A stretch of DNA of 64,000 nt from Synechococcus sp. BO 8801 (GTDB lineage Bacteria > Cyanobacteriota > Cyanobacteriia > PCC-6307 > Cyanobiaceae), in the NCBI RefSeq assembly GCF_002252675.1, contig NZ_NQKY01000002.1, forward strand, positions 186,001-250,000, in the 5' to 3' direction. Below, piece by piece: positions 1 through 8,774 of this stretch. The first letter of the stretch is position 1, and each line of letters begins with the position of its first letter. A program made the position numbers and the translations under genes. Under the pieces are notes generated by a model that saw only the letters and a program-made list of their open reading frames with translations, was not told where the DNA came from and did not search any database.

Positions 1-52
1 TGGTGCGGTTCAGCTCGACCGGCAGGTTGTTGGGGTTGGGATTGCGCTGCAT
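1..52 (-). CDS. psbL: Photosystem II protein PsbL, 5' part only
   Basis: Only the first 17 codons lie in the window; the gene runs off the left edge. The visible residues MQRNPNPNNLPVELNRT match the conserved N-terminus of PsbL, a single-helix subunit at the PSII dimer interface that supports the quinone-binding side. It lies 7 bp downstream of psbF on the minus strand, which is the usual cyanobacterial psbE-psbF-psbL-psbJ order. psbJ would be expected just beyond the edge. The transmembrane part is not visible, so the call rests on the N-terminus and gene order. Confidence 0.9.
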   Translation of the reverse strand, partial: MQRNPNPNNLPVELNRT

Positions 53-59
53 GGATGTC

Positions 60-197
60 TCAGCGACGGACGAACTGCATGGCCGCCAAGGCACCCAGGA
101 AGAAGACCGTGGGAATGCCGAGGGCGTGGACGGAAAGCCAGCGCACCGTGAAGATCGGATAGTTGCGCGGCGTGGTGGGGGCGGTGGACTGGGTCAT
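60..197 (-). CDS. psbF: Cytochrome b559 beta subunit PsbF
   Basis: A 45-residue protein with one membrane helix. PsbF pairs with PsbE to bind one haem between two histidines in the PSII core; the histidine here is His24 in [11 protein letters not shown], at the stromal end of the helix. The length and the C-terminal ending AAMQFVRR fit the family. The ATG overlaps the psbE stop by 4 bp (ATGA), so the two are probably translationally coupled. The gene is too short for many ORF callers. Confidence 0.97.
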   Translation of the reverse strand: MTQSTAPTTPRNYPIFTVRWLSVHALGIPTVFFLGALAAMQFVRR

Positions 198-448
198 GGT
201 TCCTGGAGGCGCAGATCAAGGCTGCTCTTGCCCTCGTAACGCTGACTCACAACGGGAGCCTTGGTTTCCTGGGCCTGGAAGTAGGCATCCGGACGGGGCG
301 TGCCGAAGGCGTCGTAGGCCAGGCCGGTCGACACGAACAGGAAGCCCGCCAGGAAGATGGCCGGCAGGGTCACCGCATGGATGACCCAGTAGCGGATGCT
401 TGTGATGATCTCGAAGAACGGGCGTTCCCCTGTGGAGCCGGCAGCCAT
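194..448 (-). CDS. psbE: Cytochrome b559 alpha subunit PsbE
   Basis: 84 residues, normal for PsbE. It supplies the second haem ligand of cytochrome b559 (His24 in [11 protein letters not shown]), a component of the PSII reaction centre in the thylakoid membrane needed for assembly and photoprotection. One transmembrane helix spans about residues 20-40, followed by a lumenal tail containing the conserved [10 protein letters not shown] stretch. It is the first psb gene after ycf48 on the minus strand; the 99 bp between them may hold a promoter, but no clear motif was recognised. Confidence 0.98.
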   Translation of the reverse strand: MAAGSTGERPFFEIITSIRYWVIHAVTLPAIFLAGFLFVSTGLAYDAFGTPRPDAYFQAQETKAPVVSQRYEGKSSLDLRLQEP

Positions 449-547
449 AGCAACAAGCGTTCAGCCAGGAGATCCTAGGGGTCGATCGGGGGGCTCCGCC
501 AGCCGGGCGGGGGGTTGGTTACAGAGGGATGCAGTTGCCCCCCGCCC

Positions 548-1588
548 TCAGCCCACCCAGCGCAGCAGCACGCCCCGCTCCCCCAGGACGAAGCCCTTGC
601 CATCGGGGGAGAAGACGATCCGGGAGAAGTTGGTGGGCTGCTCAGTGCCCACCGGATCCCGCTGCCAGCTGGCGCCGGCATCGTCGCTCACCAGCAGGGT
701 GCCGTTGCCGCCGCCGGTCCACACGGCGCCCCGGGGGTCCCAGGCCATGTCGAGGTAGCCATAGCCGTTGGTGATCGGGATCACGGGCTTGCTCCAGTCG
801 CCGCTCTCGGTGCTCTCGGCGGTGCTCGGGTCGCCGTCGAAACGCAGCTGGGCGCCCCGGGCCACCATCCAGAGGTGGCCGTCGGGCTGGAAGCCCATCG
901 ACTGCAGCCGCTGGCTGCTGACCCGCTGGTGCACCTGCCAGGCGGGCAGGCCCGGTTCCCAGGTGGCGAAGAAGTTCCCCAGGCTGCTGACGCTGACGTA
1001 GTCGCCCTCGGCGCTGCGGCGCAGGTCGCGGATGGCGCCGGCGGCATCCCCCACCAGGGCCTGCCAGCTGGAGCCGGCATCGGTGGTGCGGTAGACGGCA
1101 CCGACGTTGGTGGCCAGCTCCGCGGTCTTCGGCCCCAGGGCCGTCACCAGGTAGGGCTCGCCGGGCAGCTTGGTGTCGAGCAGCAGCCGGCTCCAGCTGC
1201 TGCCGGCATCGTCGCTGTGCAGCAGCAGGCCGGGCTGGCCCACGATCCAGCCCTCAGGGCCGTTGAAGTCGATGCTGATCAGCCGGAAGTTCTCCTCCTC
1301 CGGCAGGTCGAGGGCCCGTTCCTGCCAGCTGGCCCCAGCGTCGTCGGTTTCCATGATCAGCCGGTTGCTGCCCACCAGGAACCCGTGGTCGGCGCTGCTG
1401 AAGGCCACGTCGAGGGGATTGGAGCGGGTGTCCAGGGGGACCGCCTGCCAGGGGCTGGCGGCGGCGGTGGGCAATCCGGTGGTGACGCAGCCCGTGAGGC
1501 CGAGGGCGAGCACGAGCGAGATCGCCAGGCTGAGCAGGGGCCGCAGCGGGCGGAGCAAGGCCGGCAGGGCGGGAAGGGGCGCAGGCAT
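548..1588 (-). CDS. ycf48: Photosystem II assembly lipoprotein Ycf48 (HCF136)
   Basis: 346 residues from ATG 1588. Ycf48/HCF136 is a beta-propeller factor that binds precursor D1 and helps form the PSII reaction-centre complex on the lumenal side of the thylakoid. The N-terminus is a hydrophobic signal ending in a lipobox, LTGC with the modified Cys near residue 34. The rest shows repeated blades with the recurring DAGxSW motif (TDDAGASWQE, SDDAGSSWSR, TTDAGSSWQA, SDDAGASWQR). A TTG one codon upstream is an alternative start, but the ATG overlaps the rubA stop (TGATG) and is preferred. The rubA-ycf48-psbEFL order is the common cyanobacterial one. Confidence 0.97.
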   Translation of the reverse strand: MPAPLPALPALLRPLRPLLSLAISLVLALGLTGCVTTGLPTAAASPWQAVPLDTRSNPLDVAFSSADHGFLVGSNRLIMETDDAGASWQERALDLPEEENFRLISIDFNGPEGWIVGQPGLLLHSDDAGSSWSRLLLDTKLPGEPYLVTALGPKTAELATNVGAVYRTTDAGSSWQALVGDAAGAIRDLRRSAEGDYVSVSSLGNFFATWEPGLPAWQVHQRVSSQRLQSMGFQPDGHLWMVARGAQLRFDGDPSTAESTESGDWSKPVIPITNGYGYLDMAWDPRGAVWTGGGNGTLLVSDDAGASWQRDPVGTEQPTNFSRIVFSPDGKGFVLGERGVLLRWVG

Positions 1589-1998
1589 CAACGCAGGGAA
1601 TAGAGAGAGAGGAAGAAAGCGAAGGCGAGGGCGAACCCCCCGAAGATCAGGACGTTCTTCTGACCGGGGGTGAGGCGGTTCACCCCCAGGCCGAAGTTGA
1701 GGTTCTCCTCGAAGCCACTGGGCTTGTTGCGTGGGCCGATGTCCTTGAAGGCCCCCACCCGGCTGCGGCAGACCGGGCAGCGGAAACCGACCGGGTCGAG
1801 GTCGAGAAAGGAGGTGCCGGAGGGGATCCCCAGCTTCTTCACCCCCTCGGCCGGGTCATAGACGAAGCCGCAGCTGCGGCACTCGAAGCGGTGGCTGGAT
1901 GGATCCTCGGCGACGGTTTCGGCCGCCTCGCTGACGGCCCCGGCGGGCCCGGTGGGGACCTCTTCGGTGGGTGTCTCCGTCGGCGGTTCCGTGCTCAT
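1588..1998 (-). CDS. rubA: Membrane-anchored rubredoxin RubA
   Basis: 136 residues. A soluble rubredoxin domain with two CxxC pairs (about C40/C43 in [12 protein letters not shown] and C74/C77 in FRCPVCRSR) is followed by a linker and one C-terminal transmembrane helix (about residues 115-134). RubA is an iron-only electron-transfer protein needed for photosystem assembly in cyanobacteria and plastids. The first 35 residues are acidic, Pro/Thr-rich and probably disordered. A second ATG at 2013 would add five residues; 1998 is chosen because AGG lies a suitable distance upstream. It is the first gene of the rubA-ycf48-psb cluster, divergent from ndhC with about 140 bp between them for both promoters. 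Confidence 0.95.
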   Translation of the reverse strand: MSTEPPTETPTEEVPTGPAGAVSEAAETVAEDPSSHRFECRSCGFVYDPAEGVKKLGIPSGTSFLDLDPVGFRCPVCRSRVGAFKDIGPRNKPSGFEENLNFGLGVNRLTPGQKNVLIFGGFALAFAFFLSLYSLR

Positions 1999-2141
1999 CC
2001 CGTGCCTGGCCATACGTGGGAACTCTATCGACGGCGACCCCGGGGCCCGCGGCTGCTCCGGCCATCCGGCCGCGCCGGTCGTCGCGGCGACCCCCGCCCC
2101 CGGAAGCAGGTGGCAGAATGCGCGCCAGGTTGGGTCCGCCG

Positions 2142-2504
2142 ATGTTTGTGCTCTCCGGCTACGACGCCTTTCTGGGCTTCCTGCTGATCTCGGCGGCGGT
2201 TCCGGTGCTGGCGCTGGTGGCCAACAAGCTGCTGGCGCCCAAGAGCCGCCAGGGGGAGCGTCAGCTCACCTACGAATCGGGCATGGAACCGATCGGCGGG
2301 GCCTGGATCCAGTTCAATATCCGCTACTACATGTTCGCCCTGGTCTTCGTCATCTTCGATGTCGAGACCGTGTTCCTCTATCCCTGGGCGGTGGCCTTCC
2401 ACCGGCTCGGGCTGCTGGCCTTCATCGAGGCTCTGATCTTCATCTCCATCCTGGTGCTGGCCCTGGCGTACGCCTGGCGCAAGGGCGCCCTCGAGTGGAG
2501 CTGA
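2142..2504 (+). CDS. ndhC: NAD(P)H-quinone oxidoreductase subunit 3 (NdhC)
   Basis: 120 residues with three predicted membrane helices, as expected of NdhC, the small membrane subunit of the NDH-1 complex for cyclic electron flow and respiration. The conserved loop between helices 1 and 2, with [12 protein letters not shown], and the [12 protein letters not shown] segment of helix 2 are both present. Upstream in-frame ATG codons (for example 2118) exist, but family members begin at MF(V/A)L.GYDAFLGF, which supports 2142. It is the first gene of ndhC-ndhK-ndhJ. Confidence 0.97.
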   Translation: MFVLSGYDAFLGFLLISAAVPVLALVANKLLAPKSRQGERQLTYESGMEPIGGAWIQFNIRYYMFALVFVIFDVETVFLYPWAVAFHRLGLLAFIEALIFISILVLALAYAWRKGALEWS

Positions 2505-2517
2505 GCACCTCCCCACC

Positions 2518-3273
2518 ATGACCCTCACACCCCCTGCCGGCTCCCTCTCCGTCGATGCCCTGCGCGATATGCGCGAGGCCAGCTGCGGCCCCGTGGGCGC
2601 CCCCGGCGTCACCGCCGACCTGTCCGAGAACATCATTCTCACCAGCCTCGACGACCTCCACAACTGGGCCCGGCTCAGCAGCCTCTGGCCGCTGCTCTAC
2701 GGCACGGCCTGCTGCTTCATCGAGTTCGCGGCCCTGATCGGCTCCCGCTTCGACTTCGACCGCTTCGGCCTGGTGCCCCGCTCCAGCCCCCGTCAGGCCG
2801 ACCTGCTGATCGTGGCCGGCACCGTGACGATGAAGATGGGGCCGGCGCTGGTGCGGCTCTATGAGCAGATGCCGGAGCCCAAGTACGTGATCGCCATGGG
2901 GGCCTGCACCATCACCGGCGGCATGTTCTCCGCCGACTCCACCACGGCGGTGCGCGGGGTCGACAAGCTGATCCCCGTCGATCTCTACCTGCCCGGCTGC
3001 CCGCCCCGCCCCGAAGCGATCTTCGATGCGGTGATCAAGCTGCGCAAGAAGGTCGGCAACGAAGCCCTGGCCGAGCGTGGCAACCTGCGACCCACCCACC
3101 GCTACTGCACGATCCCCCACCAGATGAAGCGGATCGAGCCGATCGTCACCGGGGCCTACCTGCGGGCCGAAACCCAGCAGGCCGCCCTGGCCGCCGCAGC
3201 CGGTCTGCCGATGGGCGCCGCCGCTGACACTGCCACCGTCCCTGCCACCCCCGCCTCCACCACCGATGCCTGA
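2518..3273 (+). CDS. ndhK: NAD(P)H-quinone oxidoreductase subunit K (NdhK)
   Basis: 251 residues. NdhK (NuoB/PSST homologue) carries the terminal iron-sulfur cluster N2 that reduces plastoquinone. The four ligand cysteines are visible: the adjacent pair C65-C66 in [10 protein letters not shown]130 in MGACTITGG and C161 in [11 protein letters not shown]. The N-terminal 35 residues are variable, and the last 35 form an Ala/Thr-rich tail with no recognised domain. It starts 13 bp after ndhC and overlaps ndhJ by 8 bp. Confidence 0.98.
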   Translation: MTLTPPAGSLSVDALRDMREASCGPVGAPGVTADLSENIILTSLDDLHNWARLSSLWPLLYGTACCFIEFAALIGSRFDFDRFGLVPRSSPRQADLLIVAGTVTMKMGPALVRLYEQMPEPKYVIAMGACTITGGMFSADSTTAVRGVDKLIPVDLYLPGCPPRPEAIFDAVIKLRKKVGNEALAERGNLRPTHRYCTIPHQMKRIEPIVTGAYLRAETQQAALAAAAGLPMGAAADTATVPATPASTTDA

Positions 3274-3871
3274 GGAGTCCCCCGTCACCCCCGGCGCCTC
3301 GGACGCCAAGGAATCCGCCGATGCCGGTGCCCTCCAGGCCGCCGCCCCTGGCCCTGTGGCCACCTGGCTGAGCGGCCAGGGTTTCGATGCCGTCGCCCTG
3401 GGCCCGGACCACTCGGGTGTCGAACTGCTCGGGGTGGAGCCCGCGGCCCTGCCGCTGGTGGCCACGGCCCTGAAGGCGGCCGGCTTTGATTATCTCCAGT
3501 GCCAGGGGGGCTACGACGAGGGACCGGGGGGCCGGCTGGTGAGCTTCTACCACCTGGTCAAGTTGGCCTCCATGGTCGATCAGTTTTCGGCCATGGCCGA
3601 AGCCACCGGCCCCCTGCCGGCCGATGCGCGTCCGGAGGAAGTGCGTCTCAAGGTGTTCCTGCCCCGGGACGGTGCCCTCTCGATCCCCAGCCTCTATGGC
3701 CTGTTCCGCGGTGCGGACTGGCAGGAGCGCGAAACCTTCGACATGTATGGCATCTCCTACGAGGGCCATCCCCATCCCAAGCGGCTGCTGATGCCCGAGG
3801 ACTGGAAGGGCTACCCGCTGCGCAAGGACTATGTGCAGCCTGATTTCTATGAGATGCAGGATGCCTATTGA
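3266..3871 (+). CDS. ndhJ: NAD(P)H-quinone oxidoreductase subunit J (NdhJ)
   Basis: 201 residues. NdhJ is the NuoC-type 30 kDa subunit of the peripheral arm of NDH-1. The hallmark [31 protein letters not shown] segment lies at the C-terminal end (roughly residues 155-190). The N-terminal 30 residues are low-complexity. It overlaps the end of ndhK by 8 bp, closing the ndhCKJ operon, and faces the minus-strand glycosyltransferase with an 18 bp gap. Confidence 0.97.
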   Translation: MPEESPVTPGASDAKESADAGALQAAAPGPVATWLSGQGFDAVALGPDHSGVELLGVEPAALPLVATALKAAGFDYLQCQGGYDEGPGGRLVSFYHLVKLASMVDQFSAMAEATGPLPADARPEEVRLKVFLPRDGALSIPSLYGLFRGADWQERETFDMYGISYEGHPHPKRLLMPEDWKGYPLRKDYVQPDFYEMQDAY

Positions 3872-3889
3872 ACGTCTTCATGGAACGGC

Positions 3890-5026
3890 TCAGCCGCTGA
3901 GCGCAGCGAGCGTTTCTTTGAGGTAGCGGGTTCCCCAGCGCTGATCGGGTTCCAGGTGGTTCCCTTCTGCCCACTCGTTCCAGGCGTTGATGAAGACGAC
4001 CGGTTCAGGAAGACCGTAGTCAGGGAGGCGTTCCACCGTCTGCCTGAGCCAGTGGCCGTAGCGCTCCGGTGTCCCATCCTGGAGGATGATGCCCCCCCAG
4101 CGGCGGCGAGCCGTGTTGTCCCAGGAAGGGGTGACACAGGGAAAGCGGGGATAGGGGGGAGCTGGCCTGGCAAGGGCGGCTTGGCAGACCTTCTCGTAGT
4201 CGATGACCCGGTGGATCTTCTTGCCTGGAGACTCATTCTTGATGATCCCCTTGATCGTTTCACGAAGGCTGGGAGTCTGCGAGGGCAGCGTACCCAGCAT
4301 CGGCCAGCAGGGCTGAAATTCCACGGCGGCATCAAAGCCGAAGCTTTGGGGGTTGTTGATCTCCTCCTCTTTCGATTCAACGGAAACGAGATAGAGATCT
4401 CCAAGGCCATGGTCATGGGCGATCGAACGCCAGATTTCGGCCGTCCGGGCCGGCTGGGGCAGGGCGCTGGTGCGGTAGACCAGAAACAGCGGTTTGCCTT
4501 CGATCCTGATGTAGCGGGGATCCCTGAAGGCTGCCAACAAGGACATCAGGTGATCGCGATCGTCCTGCTCGCTGTAGATCTGCTCAAGAAGAATCTCATC
4601 ATCGGACCCGTCCCAGCGCCGGGTCCAGTTTTCATTGGCCCAGCAGAGGCAGAAGGGAAAGTCAGGCTCCCCTGAAGCCAGCACGTCTTCGAAGGGCCGT
4701 TGCAGGACCCTGCGGCCATTGAACCAGTAGTGGTAGTAGCAGAAGCCGTGGATTCCGAACGCCTGGGCCAGTTCCGCCTGGGCCTGGCGCGCTTCCGGCA
4801 GGCGAAGGTCGTAGAAGCCAAGATCCGCCGGCAGATGGGGTTGGTAATGATGGCGGAACAGGGAACGTGCCTTGGCTACGTTGCGCCATTCTGTGAAGCC
4901 TTTTCCCCACCAGGCATCGTTTTCAGGAATCGGGTGGTACTGGGGAAGATAGAAGGCGATGGCCTTGGGTAAGGGCACTGCTGCACGCGAGTCCGATGGA
5001 CGGATCCTAGTCTTGGAAACTCCCAT
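3890..5026 (-). CDS. WbsX-type glycosyltransferase / GH99-like protein
   Basis: 378 residues. Residues from about 22 onward match the WbsX glycosyltransferase family, related to glycoside hydrolase family 99-like folds: AIAFYLPQYHPIPEND.WWGKGFTEW near the start, CLCWANENWTRRWDG in the middle, and FINAWNEWAEGNHLEPD near the end. Members sit in O-antigen and capsule clusters, so a role in surface glycan synthesis or modification is inferred; substrate unknown. No signal peptide or membrane helix, so probably cytoplasmic. It begins the first glycan island, convergent with ndhJ and divergent from the GT2 gene. Confidence 0.85.
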   Translation of the reverse strand: MGVSKTRIRPSDSRAAVPLPKAIAFYLPQYHPIPENDAWWGKGFTEWRNVAKARSLFRHHYQPHLPADLGFYDLRLPEARQAQAELAQAFGIHGFCYYHYWFNGRRVLQRPFEDVLASGEPDFPFCLCWANENWTRRWDGSDDEILLEQIYSEQDDRDHLMSLLAAFRDPRYIRIEGKPLFLVYRTSALPQPARTAEIWRSIAHDHGLGDLYLVSVESKEEEINNPQSFGFDAAVEFQPCWPMLGTLPSQTPSLRETIKGIIKNESPGKKIHRVIDYEKVCQAALARPAPPYPRFPCVTPSWDNTARRRWGGIILQDGTPERYGHWLRQTVERLPDYGLPEPVVFINAWNEWAEGNHLEPDQRWGTRYLKETLAALSG

Positions 5027-5237
5027 GGGCCATTAGATGGTTGATCCCATGGAGTTCTGAGGCCTGCAGGCTTGTGAATGGACTCTTGCCTGAGACAATG
5101 ATAGGGCCGACGGAAAAGATCTGTCTCCGTGGGCAAGGCCATGCCGATAGCAAGGCATTCACTGGCACAGACTATTCTTCGCCGTGTACGATTGAGTTCC
5201 CCGGCTGAGGCTGTCTGTGGCGCTGGTTCCCTCGTCC

Positions 5238-6038
5238 ATGGGCATGACGCATGCACCTTTCTTCAGCATTGTTATCCCTACATACAATCCCCAGCTTGAT
5301 CGCTTCGCGAGGTGCTTGGAGAGTGTCTATAAGCAGAACTTCTCAGACTGGGAAATCATTATCATTGACTCACTCTCGGCCCGCAGCGACGATGTCAAAC
5401 GGCTGGTCGGAGAGTCTGCCCATGTTCGTTACATGCAGGATCTCGAGGCCAGTGGCATCTATCCAGCCATGAATATGGCTTTGGCTCAATCTACGGGGGC
5501 TTGGGTCTTGTTCCTTGGCCATGATGATCGGCTGGCCGACCCATCTGTGCTGAGGATCGTCAGGCAGCATATCCATGCATCCAGGCTTTGCTTTTGGAGG
5601 CAGGCATACTATGGGAATGTCTTGATTGACGGTGATGCAGGTTGGGCAAAAGGTGGGGCCATCTACGATGGTGAATTCAATCTGGCGAAGCTGCTGAGGC
5701 GCAATATCTGTCATCAAGCCATCTTCTACCGAGGCTGCCATGCACGCGGTGGTCGACCGCTCTATAACCCGGACTTCCAGGTGACGGCCGATTGGGACTA
5801 CAACCTACGAGCCTGGACGCGTGGGGGGTACGGATACATCCCATTGACGATCTCTGTCTTTTTGGGAGGGGGGACTTCATCCTCCATGAAAGCAGATGGG
5901 TTTTATGGCGCCTTGGCCTTGACGTGGGGCTATTGGAAGCGGAAGCGCCCAATGATCCTTGCCTTGATTACGCTTGTATACTGCAAAGTTGCTGCCTTAT
6001 TTCCGGAATCCACGCGTGAATCTGCTTCCAGAAGCTAA
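5238..6038 (+). CDS. Glycosyltransferase family 2
   Basis: About 266 residues from ATG 5238; ATG 5244 and GTG 5217 are alternatives. The N-terminus has the GT-A nucleotide-binding start FFSIVIPTYNPQLDRFARC, and the DxD-like metal site is LFLGHDDRLADPS. The middle has ASGIYPAMNMAL, common in WcaA-like GT2 enzymes. It probably transfers an activated sugar to a surface glycan at the cytoplasmic face of the membrane; donor and acceptor cannot be read from sequence. Base composition is clearly less GC-rich than in flanking housekeeping genes, suggesting transfer. The divergent 211 bp to the WbsX-like gene would hold both promoters. Confidence 0.88.
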   Translation: MGMTHAPFFSIVIPTYNPQLDRFARCLESVYKQNFSDWEIIIIDSLSARSDDVKRLVGESAHVRYMQDLEASGIYPAMNMALAQSTGAWVLFLGHDDRLADPSVLRIVRQHIHASRLCFWRQAYYGNVLIDGDAGWAKGGAIYDGEFNLAKLLRRNICHQAIFYRGCHARGGRPLYNPDFQVTADWDYNLRAWTRGGYGYIPLTISVFLGGGTSSSMKADGFYGALALTWGYWKRKRPMILALITLVYCKVAALFPESTRESASRS

Positions 6039-6320
6039 CGCGAACGGGACCGTCAGCGCAACGAAGGACCCCTGGGGATCCTGCTGTGGCGTTACGAAGT
6101 GGATGGGTTGAAGCGTGGCTTGCCGCTTGGGTTGAATCTGTCCATTCCTGTCCATGTGCACCGCTCAGCTTGGCAGAAGCCATGGGCTCGGACAAGTGCT
6201 TCGAAGAGAGGCGATTGGACACAGCCACCCCAAGGTGATCGGTTGTTGATCCGGCAGGCCCCAAGGGCCGGCCTGCAGTGCGCCTAACCTGCAGAAGCTG
6301 ACTGGGCCGATCCAGTTCCC
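6039..6320. other. Gap between convergent glycan genes
   Basis: 282 bp with no recognisable gene on either strand. It contains a perfect 7-bp inverted repeat (GCAGGCC at 6254-6260 and GGCCTGC at 6270-6276, 9-base spacer) that could help end transcription from both sides, but it lacks a T-run. Short open frames exist on both strands and resemble nothing I recognise. Confidence 0.4.
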
Positions 6321-7358
6321 TTATTCACGACTCTTTCCAGGCTTGAGTATTCTTTTGATGCCAAGATAGATCTTGATGGGACGCTCAAGTTCGCCGAGGC
6401 GCTTCTCCAGGTATTCAATCCTGCGCTTTGCGGACTCTTGCTTGTATTCGAATAGCTTGTTGGCCTCATTGAGCTGTCGAAGGGCGTGATCCAGCTTTTG
6501 TGATAGCAAAGCGACTTTCTTCCAGGTGCTGATTCCAGCGGGAGTTTCAGCTTCAAAGCTCTTTTCGTCGACCCAATCTCCCTCTAACAGCAGAGGCGGC
6601 AACGCTTTCACGTTTCTGTCGAGGTCCAAGGGCTGCGGCAGCAGTGGCTGGTAGGAGGCGCCTGGCTGACCCTGGTTCAAGCGATCGCGCCTGAGAAAGG
6701 TGAGTTCGATGACTCGCGGTATGACAAGACCTGAGCCTTCAATAGTTACTTCACCGCAGCAGTTGTTGGGATGGGCATGGACGCAGATGTGACTGTTGTC
6801 GAGCCTTCTGAGCAATGGGCCAAGCTCGTTTTCAAACTCTTCTGGATCATTGGCTGAATCAAGTCTATGCAGCTCAATCGCAATGATCCTGAAGCGGTTC
6901 AGTGTGCTTTGCTTGCAGGCAAGAAGATTCCTGTACTCGGCGCCTTCAATGTCCATTTGAAGGAGAAGATCGCCTTCCGGGTCTGGACATTCTTCTTCAA
7001 CCCATTCGTCAAGGTTGATGCTGTCTTTGCCATGGTCTATGTCCAGCCATTTCTTTTTGAATGTCTGCATGAACTCAACGAGTGGCGTCTCCAGGGCTTC
7101 CAAGTCGCTGGTGTAATCACAAAGGTGGCAGACGATCCCGTGAGTTATTGCCAATTCATCTTCGAAACTCTTTGTATTGTTCACTCCTGGAGAGAAGCAG
7201 GCTCTGATTCCTTGAAGATCGTCAGGAATCAGATACGCTCCATCTTCATCGCCTCCGATTCTGATCAGGGGGTATGGGCATCGCTTGGGCTTCATGATCA
7301 GGATGTCTCTGATCCTCTTCGCGAGCTCTTGCTCTTCTTTAGTCCGCGATGAAGGCAT
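6321..7358 (-). CDS. FkbM-like protein with C-terminal coiled coil
   Basis: 345 residues. The central motif LLLQMDIEGAEYRNLL matches the SAM-methyltransferase DIEGAE motif of the FkbM family. The N-terminal part has a G-rich segment, PLIRIGGDEDGAYLIPDD. Residues about 290-335 (LSQKLDHALRQLNEAN..) are predicted coiled coil and end in a basic tail. It therefore looks like a methyltransferase-fold protein of surface-glycan clusters, but an intact SAM-binding loop was not identified and catalysis is uncertain. Codon use and base composition are more AT-rich than the surroundings. It lies just downstream of a decayed FkbM gene on the same strand. Confidence 0.65.
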   Translation of the reverse strand: MPSSRTKEEQELAKRIRDILIMKPKRCPYPLIRIGGDEDGAYLIPDDLQGIRACFSPGVNNTKSFEDELAITHGIVCHLCDYTSDLEALETPLVEFMQTFKKKWLDIDHGKDSINLDEWVEEECPDPEGDLLLQMDIEGAEYRNLLACKQSTLNRFRIIAIELHRLDSANDPEEFENELGPLLRRLDNSHICVHAHPNNCCGEVTIEGSGLVIPRVIELTFLRRDRLNQGQPGASYQPLLPQPLDLDRNVKALPPLLLEGDWVDEKSFEAETPAGISTWKKVALLSQKLDHALRQLNEANKLFEYKQESAKRRIEYLEKRLGELERPIKIYLGIKRILKPGKSRE

Positions 7359-7677
7359 TGTTTAGGACATGCCCCATGACATAAGCTTGGCGACTGGCAC
7401 CTCAAGACCTCAGTCAAATTGAGATTATCCTAACAGGTAGATCCCTGAACTTCTCGCTCCCGCTGTCCATAAGTGTTGCCCATGGAAACCCGGGTGGACA
7501 ATGTCCTTGAGCATCGGCAGTGTCAGCTTGTACCTTCTGGCTTGGCCGATGCAGGATCTGGTTGGCTGGCGAGCCCTCATCCTGCATGGCCAATCTCGCC
7601 ATAGGCGTTTTCGGCCTGCAGTGAAGTTGACCCGATCGTACTTGTTTGCCCCTGGACATTTATCTGCTGCGATCGTG
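7359..7677. other. Gap without recognised gene
   Basis: 319 bp between the FkbM-like gene and the FkbM pseudogene. The first part is presumably the upstream region of the minus-strand FkbM-like gene. Short open frames on the minus strand (for example to a stop near 7430) show no family I can name; they may be further eroded coding sequence. Confidence 0.4.
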
Positions 7678-8383
7678 TCAGCGGGTAAACCTGCGGGCCT
7701 TGTAAACAATGTTGTAGTAGCTTCCTCCTTGTGCGCGTCGCGCGAATCTCGATCGACGGTATTCTTTGTATCCAAGCTGCGACATGAAGGCGTTCATGTC
7801 CTTTGGTTAGCAGCAGCCAGTGTAGGCCTCAAAATCTGGGACTTCTGTCTTGATGAATGGCAAAGCTTTCAGTACTGGAATGGCTCCCTTGAGGACAAGC
7901 AACTCTGATCCCTGGGTGTCCATGATCAGTGCTTGGTAATCTCTTTCATCCAGTTGATGCACTTTGAGCAGGGATGGCAGGGTTGTACTCTTCAGGCGAA
8001 TCGTGGTTGAGCAGTTGACTTCAGGTCAAATGTCCCTATGAAGATGTAGGTCGAGAATGGAGGAGGACTCGCCGCTGTTGTTAGAAATGAGAAACACATA
8101 CTCCTTGCCATCGACATCTGTGATCAAGGCGTTGATGGCTTTCTGCTTTGTAAGCTCTTCAGTATTCTTTTGAAGTTGTCTGAAGATTTCGGGGATCGGC
8201 TCAACCCAGGCAACTTTCAGGTCGTACTTGGCGTAGAGATTGCGCTCTTGCCTGGTATTTGCGCCGGTGAATGATGCCCGAAACTTCCTTTAGGAAGTCG
8301 TCCAGGCCTGATGGCTTTTTCGAGGTGGGCTCAGGATTGATCGAAGAGCTTTGATGATCATTGTCTTTCCTCAGTAACTTCAC
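7678..8383 (-). pseudogene. Decayed FkbM-family methyltransferase
   Basis: Read on the minus strand, the remnant gives an almost full FkbM-type SAM methyltransferase once three lesions are allowed. Segment one (8383 to about 8267) ends DDFLKEVSGIIH. A frameshift at about 8266, best explained by a 2-nt deletion in an expected HVGAN motif, leads to GANTRQERNLYAKYDLKVA, then VEPIPEIF and SNNSGESSSILDLHLH. A TGA (8028-8026) replaces the expected Trp in DIWPE, after which the same frame continues with IRLKSTTLPSLL, the DTQGSELLVLKGA motif and KTEVPDFEAYTGCC. A TAA (7809-7807), probably a CAA change, precedes PKDMNAFMSQLGYKEY, and the frame ends after GGSYYNIVYKARRFTR. Clearly non-functional as written. 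Confidence 0.85.
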
Positions 8384-8774
8384 CAGCGCTGCTCTTGACT
8401 TTATCGGCTTGAGGCCCTGTAAGGGCGTTGAAGGGGCCGTTCCCTTGTCGCGTCAGGACCCCGTAGCATTGCTGTGGCACCTATCGCCCGCAATGCCTGA
8501 TGTCTGGGGCGAGTGCGTTCGATCTGGCCTTCAGGGGTGGAATCGCTGCTAAAGCTCCATTTATTAATTGCTGGCAGGCGCGCCATGGGTTGGCCGAAAT
8601 GTGAACTCCCCACAGAATCCTCGTTTTTGTGTGGCTGCCCTGCAGGTCATGGGCATGCAATTCTCCTGCGTCCCAATCCTCAGGTCGTTTTCGGCCACCA
8701 CGCTGCTGTTCGACAACCCTTTGGGGCCATGGACCTAGGGATCAGCGGCTGCAGCGCTCATCGACGTTCAACTT
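8384..8774. other. Gap without recognised gene
   Basis: 391 bp between the FkbM pseudogene and yvcK. No RNA gene, terminator with T-run or recognisable coding sequence was found. Open frames (8361-8552 plus, 8401-8613 minus) have no recognisable motif. It is the right-hand edge of the first low-GC island; GC rises again at yvcK. Confidence 0.4.

Noticed and set aside
6254-6276. Inverted repeat as a rho-independent terminator
   Set aside because: The stem is perfect but only 7 bp and no T-run follows on either strand, so it is only noted inside the gap entry.
8384-8774. Transposase or IS remnant at the edge of the first island
   Set aside because: No terminal inverted repeats, target duplication or transposase motif could be seen.
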